Assembly: GCA_016782825.1 (NCBI GenBank)
Contig: JADHXT010000114.1
Coordinates: 1-9,094 of the forward strand
Reading direction: 5' to 3'
Source of the DNA: Candidatus Brocadiia bacterium
GTDB lineage: Bacteria; Planctomycetota; PUPC01; DSUN01
DNA length: 9,094 nucleotides
The position numbers were made by a program, and so were the translations under genes. Of this stretch, positions 5,833 to 9,094 are shown piece after piece (positions within the stretch are counted from its first letter, which is position 1; the number at the start of each line of letters is the position of its first letter). The notes beneath the pieces were generated by a model that was not told where the DNA came from, ran no database searches, and worked only from the letters and a program-made list of their open reading frames with translations.

Positions 5833-7434
5833 ATGATAGACAGCCACCGCCGGCGGATTGTCGTCGGCACGACCAACCGCGGCAAGCTGCGCGAGATCCA
5901 AGAGGTGTTGGCCGGCTTCCCGGTAGACTGGCGGTGTCTGGCCGACTACCCCGAGGCCGTGCCGCCCGAGGAAACCGGCACCACCTTTGCCCAGAACGCC
6001 CGGCTCAAGGCGGTCGGCCTGGCGCAGCAGCTTGGCGAGTGGGTGCTGGCCGACGATTCAGGCCTGTGCGTGGACGCACTCGACGGCCGGCCGGGCATAC
6101 GCTCCGCACGCTACGCGGGCGACGACGCCACCGACGAGCGCAACGTGGCGAGGCTGCTCGACGAGTTGCGCGACGTGCCCGACGCCGACCGGGGCGCCGC
6201 CTTCCGCTGTGCCATCGCGCTGGCGGCGCCACAAGGTGTGCTGCTCGAGGCCGAAGGCACGTGTGCCGGCACGATCGCGCGCGAGCCGCACGGCTGCAAC
6301 GGCTTTGGCTACGACCCGGTGTTCTACTACGCCGACTTCGGCGCGACGTTTGCTCAGGTCGTGCCGGAGCGCAAAAACGCGGTGAGCCATCGTGCCAGGG
6401 CTCTGGGCTTGGTGGCCGAATCGTTGCCGACGATGCTGGCTGAGTCAGCGCCGGAGTGCGCAGGAGTGCGAGTGATGGCCAAGTGCTATGTGGGCATCGA
6501 CCTTGGCGGCACCAATATCAAAGGTGGTGTGGTGGACTTGACGGGCACGGTGCGCCACTTCCAGAGCATCGAGACCGAAGGCGCCCAGGGGCGCGACCAC
6601 GTGCTCGATCGCATCGCCCTGCTGGTGGACCTCGTGCGCGACGGCGCCGGCTTGGCGAAGGACGAGATCGTGGCCGTCGGCATCGGCTCGCCCGGCCCGC
6701 TCGATACCACCCGCGGCTACATCCACACCGCACCCAATCTGCCCGGCTGGGAGAACCTGCCCCTCGCCGACGAAGTGAGCCGGCGCTGCGGCTACCCCGT
6801 CTTCATCGAGAATGACGCCAACGCGGCGGCCCTAGCCGAGAGCTTCGCCGGGGCGGGCAAGGGCATGCACTGCATGCTCATGCTCACCCTGGGCACAGGC
6901 ATCGGCGGCGGCATCGTGATCGACGGCCGCGTGTGGCACGGCGCAAACGACTGCGCCGGCGAGCTCGGCCACGTGAGCATCGACTACAAGGGCCGCCCCT
7001 GCAACTGCGGCTCCATCGGCTGCGTGGAAACCTACGCGTCGGCCTCCAACCTCGTGGCACGCACCCGCGAAACACTGGCCGCAGGCGAGACGAGCAGCCT
7101 GAGCCAATACGGCGACGCCCTCGAGTGCCACCACATCTTCCAGGCCGCCGCCGAGGGCGATGCCTGCGCGCAGCAGGTGGTGGACGAAGGGCTCGTGATG
7201 CTCAGCGCCGCCATCGCCAGCTTCATCAACATCTTCAACCCCGACATGATCGTCCTCTTCGGCGGGATGACCAAGGCCGGCGAGCAGCTCTTCGGCCCCG
7301 TCCGCGAAGAGGCCGCCAGGCGGGCCTTCCCCACGGCCTTCGAGCGATGCCAGATTGTGCCTGCACAGCTCGGCGAGGAGGCCGGCGTCATCGGCTCCGC
7401 CGTCTCTGCCATGCAACGGATGGGGGACGCCTGA
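5833..7434 (+). CDS. rdgB: Fused protein: RdgB/HAM1 XTP/dITP pyrophosphatase + ROK-family sugar kinase
   Basis: One uninterrupted 533-codon frame carries two complete enzymes. Residues 6-200 are RdgB, which hydrolyses non-canonical dITP/XTP to the monophosphate and keeps them out of DNA. Visible motifs are TTNRGKLREI (13-22), ETGTTFAQNARLKA (47-60), DDSGLCVDALDGRPGIRSAR (74-93), GFGYDPVF (157-164) and KNAVSHRARAL (181-191). About 20 linker residues follow (roughly 193-214, rich in Ala and Glu), then a ROK kinase starting with M215. RdgB proteins normally stop soon after the SHR motif, so the natural boundary is near 6420-6470, but no stop is present. A single change, such as CGA to TGA at 6469-6471, would separate them, so a sequence error or recent stop loss is possible. 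The ATG at 5833 begins 7 residues before the first strand; its ribosome site is poor. A true RdgB-ROK fusion is not an architecture I recognise. Confidence 0.85.
   Translation: MIDSHRRRIVVGTTNRGKLREIQEVLAGFPVDWRCLADYPEAVPPEETGTTFAQNARLKAVGLAQQLGEWVLADDSGLCVDALDGRPGIRSARYAGDDATDERNVARLLDELRDVPDADRGAAFRCAIALAAPQGVLLEAEGTCAGTIAREPHGCNGFGYDPVFYYADFGATFAQVVPERKNAVSHRARALGLVAESLPTMLAESAPECAGVRVMAKCYVGIDLGGTNIKGGVVDLTGTVRHFQSIETEGAQGRDHVLDRIALLVDLVRDGAGLAKDEIVAVGIGSPGPLDTTRGYIHTAPNLPGWENLPLADEVSRRCGYPVFIENDANAAALAESFAGAGKGMHCMLMLTLGTGIGGGIVIDGRVWHGANDCAGELGHVSIDYKGRPCNCGSIGCVETYASASNLVARTRETLAAGETSSLSQYGDALECHHIFQAAAEGDACAQQVVDEGLVMLSAAIASFINIFNPDMIVLFGGMTKAGEQLFGPVREEAARRAFPTAFERCQIVPAQLGEEAGVIGSAVSAMQRMGDA
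6462..6477 (+). promoter_or_regulatory. Internal Shine-Dalgarno and ATG for the ROK kinase
   Basis: AGGAG (6462-6466) lies 8 nt before ATG (6475-6477), inside the fused frame and precisely at the domain boundary. It is a better ribosome site than the one in front of rdgB, so the kinase can probably be made as a separate protein. Confidence 0.65.
6475..7434 (+). CDS. ROK-family sugar kinase, probable glucokinase (internal start within the fused frame)
   Basis: Taken from its own ATG this is a 319-residue ROK protein, the usual length for bacterial ROK glucokinases. Such enzymes phosphorylate a hexose with ATP at the 6-hydroxyl. Visible motifs are the phosphate-binding DLGGTNIKGG (9-18), IENDANAAALAE (111-122) with catalytic base D114, and LTLGTGIGGGIV (137-148). 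ELGH (163-166) and CNCGSIGCVETYAS (176-189) follow. H166, C176, C178 and C183 form the structural zinc site of the family. There is no N-terminal helix-turn-helix, so it is a kinase and not a ROK repressor. The sugar-contacting ELGH and HVSID context suits glucose, but N-acetylmannosamine, fructose or polyphosphate-using relatives are possible. It ends 72 nt before lepB. Whether it is made alone, fused to RdgB, or both is unresolved. Confidence 0.88.
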   Translation: MAKCYVGIDLGGTNIKGGVVDLTGTVRHFQSIETEGAQGRDHVLDRIALLVDLVRDGAGLAKDEIVAVGIGSPGPLDTTRGYIHTAPNLPGWENLPLADEVSRRCGYPVFIENDANAAALAESFAGAGKGMHCMLMLTLGTGIGGGIVIDGRVWHGANDCAGELGHVSIDYKGRPCNCGSIGCVETYASASNLVARTRETLAAGETSSLSQYGDALECHHIFQAAAEGDACAQQVVDEGLVMLSAAIASFINIFNPDMIVLFGGMTKAGEQLFGPVREEAARRAFPTAFERCQIVPAQLGEEAGVIGSAVSAMQRMGDA

Positions 7435-7506
7435 GAGCCACACCGAGCGGGGCTGTGACGTGCCGCCCCCTTCTTCCTGCGACCACGACGAGTACCGACA
7501 ACCGAC

Positions 7507-8727
7507 ATGGCCAAACGCAACGACAAGCAGCCCGAGAAGGCCGACTGGCGACGCCAGGCTCGCGAGATCGCCGACTCCCTCGCCATCGCCTTCATCCTGG
7601 CCATGGTGATCCGACACTTCGTGCTCGAAGTGTTCAAGATTCCCACCAAGTCCATGCAGCCCACGCTGCTTGGCGACCCCTACACGGGCGACAAGATTCT
7701 CGTCAACAAGTTTGCCTTCGACTTCTCCGACCCCCAGCGCTGGGACGTGATGGTCTTCAAGTACCCCGAGGACACCTCGCGCAACTACATCAAGCGCGTG
7801 GCCGGCCTGCCGGGCGAGACCCTCCGCGTGTTCGGCGGCGACGTGTATACCCAGACCGGCCCCGGCCAGCATGACTGGCAGATTGCCCGCAAGCGCTGGA
7901 AGGTGCAGGAGGCGCTCTGGCGCCGCCGTCGCAACCGCTCGGACAGCGGCTCCTACTGGCTCCCAGGGAATGCGGGTGCCTGGGACATACAGGGCGACGA
8001 CTTCAAGGCCACCGCCGCGCCCGGCGACACCGAGCGGCTGGTCTACCAGAGCGAGGTGTTGGCCTACGATGCGCGCGAATTCCTCGAAAGTCGCCGGCCC
8101 TTCGTCCGCATGACCACAGCCGACATCATGGTGCAGTGTCACCTGGTGCCCGACGGGGCGGCCGAGGTGGATGTGGACGTGGACTGCGTGACCCTCCTCG
8201 GCCTGGGCGAGGTGGACGACCGATGGACCGTGCGCTTTGCCACCGACGGCCAGGAAGCCGCGCCGCAGCTCATTCGTGGCGACGGCACGGTGCAGGCCAT
8301 GGAAGCCAAGCCCGTGAGCTTCACTCAGGGAAAGGCACACCTCGTGCAGGTGTGCAACGTGGACGACAGCATCATCGCCCGCGTGGACGGCCGCCGCGTG
8401 CTCTACCACGAGTACAAGCCGCTCAAGCGCTACTTCGACACGTTCCCCGGCCCCGAGCAGCGCGGCCGCGCGCGCCTTGGCTGCCGCGGTGGCACCGCCC
8501 TGTTCCGCGACCCCGCCATCTTCGTGGACGTGTACTACACCAACCATCCCGACCGCTACGCCGTGGACGAGCCCCACACGCTCAAGGACGACGAGTTCTT
8601 CGTCCTCGGCGACAACAGTGCCAACTCCAACGACAGCCGCGCCTGGGGCGTGGTGCCGCGCCGCTACTTGGTGGGCGAGGCCTTCCTGGTCCTCTGGCCC
8701 CTGGGGCGGATGAGACTGGTCCGCTGA
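7507..8727 (+). CDS. lepB: Signal peptidase I with large periplasmic insertion
   Basis: LepB is the membrane serine protease that cleaves signal peptides of exported proteins. The 406-residue protein has a basic N-terminus, one membrane segment (about 25-43), then box B IPTKSMQPTL with nucleophile S49, box C RWDVMVFKYPE (79-88), box D NYIKRVAGLPGET (93-105) with general base K96, and box E GDNSANSNDSR (368-378). Between boxes D and E lies an insertion (about 115-350) not found in short homologues. It has a basic stretch (128-144) and then beta-rich sequence with a NVDD...VDG motif near 284-295, resembling a LamG/concanavalin-like sandwich (inference). All four cysteines (211, 227, 283, 326) lie in it. 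I associate such insertions with planctomycete signal peptidases. ATG 7507 is the only reasonable start after an in-frame stop at 7456-7458; no clear Shine-Dalgarno is seen. Confidence 0.93.
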   Translation: MAKRNDKQPEKADWRRQAREIADSLAIAFILAMVIRHFVLEVFKIPTKSMQPTLLGDPYTGDKILVNKFAFDFSDPQRWDVMVFKYPEDTSRNYIKRVAGLPGETLRVFGGDVYTQTGPGQHDWQIARKRWKVQEALWRRRRNRSDSGSYWLPGNAGAWDIQGDDFKATAAPGDTERLVYQSEVLAYDAREFLESRRPFVRMTTADIMVQCHLVPDGAAEVDVDVDCVTLLGLGEVDDRWTVRFATDGQEAAPQLIRGDGTVQAMEAKPVSFTQGKAHLVQVCNVDDSIIARVDGRRVLYHEYKPLKRYFDTFPGPEQRGRARLGCRGGTALFRDPAIFVDVYYTNHPDRYAVDEPHTLKDDEFFVLGDNSANSNDSRAWGVVPRRYLVGEAFLVLWPLGRMRLVR

Positions 8728-8753
8728 GCACACCGCGAAAGGAACCTCGCCAC

Positions 8754-9094
8754 ATGAGCCTGCTCCGAGCCGAAAAGCTCGTCAAGATCTACGGCCGCCG
8801 CCGCGTGGTCGACGAGGTGAGCCTCGAGGTCAACAAGGGGGAGATCGTCGGTCTCCTTGGCCCCAATGGCGCCGGCAAGACCACGTCGTTTCGCATGACC
8901 ATCGGCATGATCCGCCCCAACCAGGGCACCGTGTACCTCCACGACCAACCGGTCACCCGCCTGCCGATGTACAAGCGCGCCCGCATGGGGATGGGCTACC
9001 TGTCGCAGGAGCCTTCGCTGTTCCAGCGGCTGAGTGTGCGCGACAATCTGCTCGCCATCCTCGAGACCACCGACCGCACCAAGGCCGAGCGATA
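8754..9094 (+). CDS. lptB: LPS export ABC transporter ATP-binding protein LptB, 3' end cut by window
   Basis: Only the first 113 codons are present; the frame is open to the window edge. LptB is the cytoplasmic ATPase that, with LptF and LptG, extracts lipopolysaccharide from the inner membrane and pushes it along the Lpt bridge. Visible motifs are Walker A GPNGAGKT (36-43), the family-typical RPNQG turn (54-58), LPMYKRAR (70-77) where LptB usually has LPMHxRAR, and the Q-loop YLSQEPSLF with Q85, followed by LSVRDNLLAILE (93-104). The signature, Walker B and H-loop lie beyond the edge. The ATG at 8754 is preceded by AAAGGAA (8738-8744), with GGA 10 nt upstream, and stands 26 nt after the lepB stop, so it is probably in the same operon. 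The QE-x-SLF and LPM-x-x-RAR signatures distinguish it from the related LivF-type ATPases. It implies an outer membrane with LPS or a similar lipid. Confidence 0.93.
   Translation, partial: MSLLRAEKLVKIYGRRRVVDEVSLEVNKGEIVGLLGPNGAGKTTSFRMTIGMIRPNQGTVYLHDQPVTRLPMYKRARMGMGYLSQEPSLFQRLSVRDNLLAILETTDRTKAER

Noticed and set aside
5046..6486. Shared TGGCCAAGTGC at the starts of rph and the ROK kinase as a regulatory or duplicated element
   Set aside because: It simply encodes Ala-Lys-Cys after the start codon; lepB also starts Met-Ala-Lys. Eleven bases shared in favoured early codons is weak evidence of common origin.
6832..8733. A 633-codon minus-strand open frame opposite the ROK kinase and lepB
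   Set aside because: Same reason: it mirrors codon bias of the real genes and shows no family motif.

Overview
This is a 9.1 kb, GC-rich stretch of ordinary-looking bacterial chromosome, densely packed with housekeeping genes. LptB, the cytoplasmic ATPase that drives lipopolysaccharide export, points to a diderm bacterium. The signal peptidase I carries an insertion of roughly 230 residues between its catalytic-lysine box and its last conserved box. I associate that architecture with Planctomycetota and relatives (PVC group), so a planctomycete-like organism is my best guess. This is an inference from protein style, not a proven placement.

Left part (1-1610, + strand): the 3' portion of rsgA, a circularly permuted GTPase of 30S ribosome maturation cut by the window edge, is followed 11 nt later by a HAD-family sugar-phosphate phosphatase/phosphomutase. 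The HAD gene ends in a run of four G-tracts. It runs straight into a four-unit, exactly 20-bp-period repeat (1608-1687) that fills the gap between two convergent genes.

Middle (1686-2950): a minus-strand gene encodes a class I SAM-dependent methyltransferase whose signature motifs match a family I know mainly from archaea (COG2521-like). It is divergent from the arginine genes. The 374-nt gap between them holds a near-consensus sigma-70-type promoter for each side: TTGACT-17-TATAGT on minus and TTGACT-16-TATAAT on plus.

Right part (2951-9094, + strand): a probable operon of argB, argD, rph, rdgB fused in frame to a ROK-family sugar kinase, lepB and lptB (cut by the right edge). argB and argD overlap by 4 nt and catalyse two steps of arginine biosynthesis. 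Rph trims tRNA 3' ends, RdgB cleans the nucleotide pool, the ROK kinase phosphorylates a sugar (probably glucose), LepB removes signal peptides, and LptB energises LPS transport. The gaps are -4, 11, 34, 0 (fusion), 72 and 26 nt.

I found no defence system, mobile element, CRISPR array or RNA gene. The items most worth a second look are the RdgB-ROK fusion with an internal Shine-Dalgarno and ATG, the 20-bp repeat with its adjoining G-quadruplex-like tract, the archaeal-type methyltransferase, and the LepB insertion.
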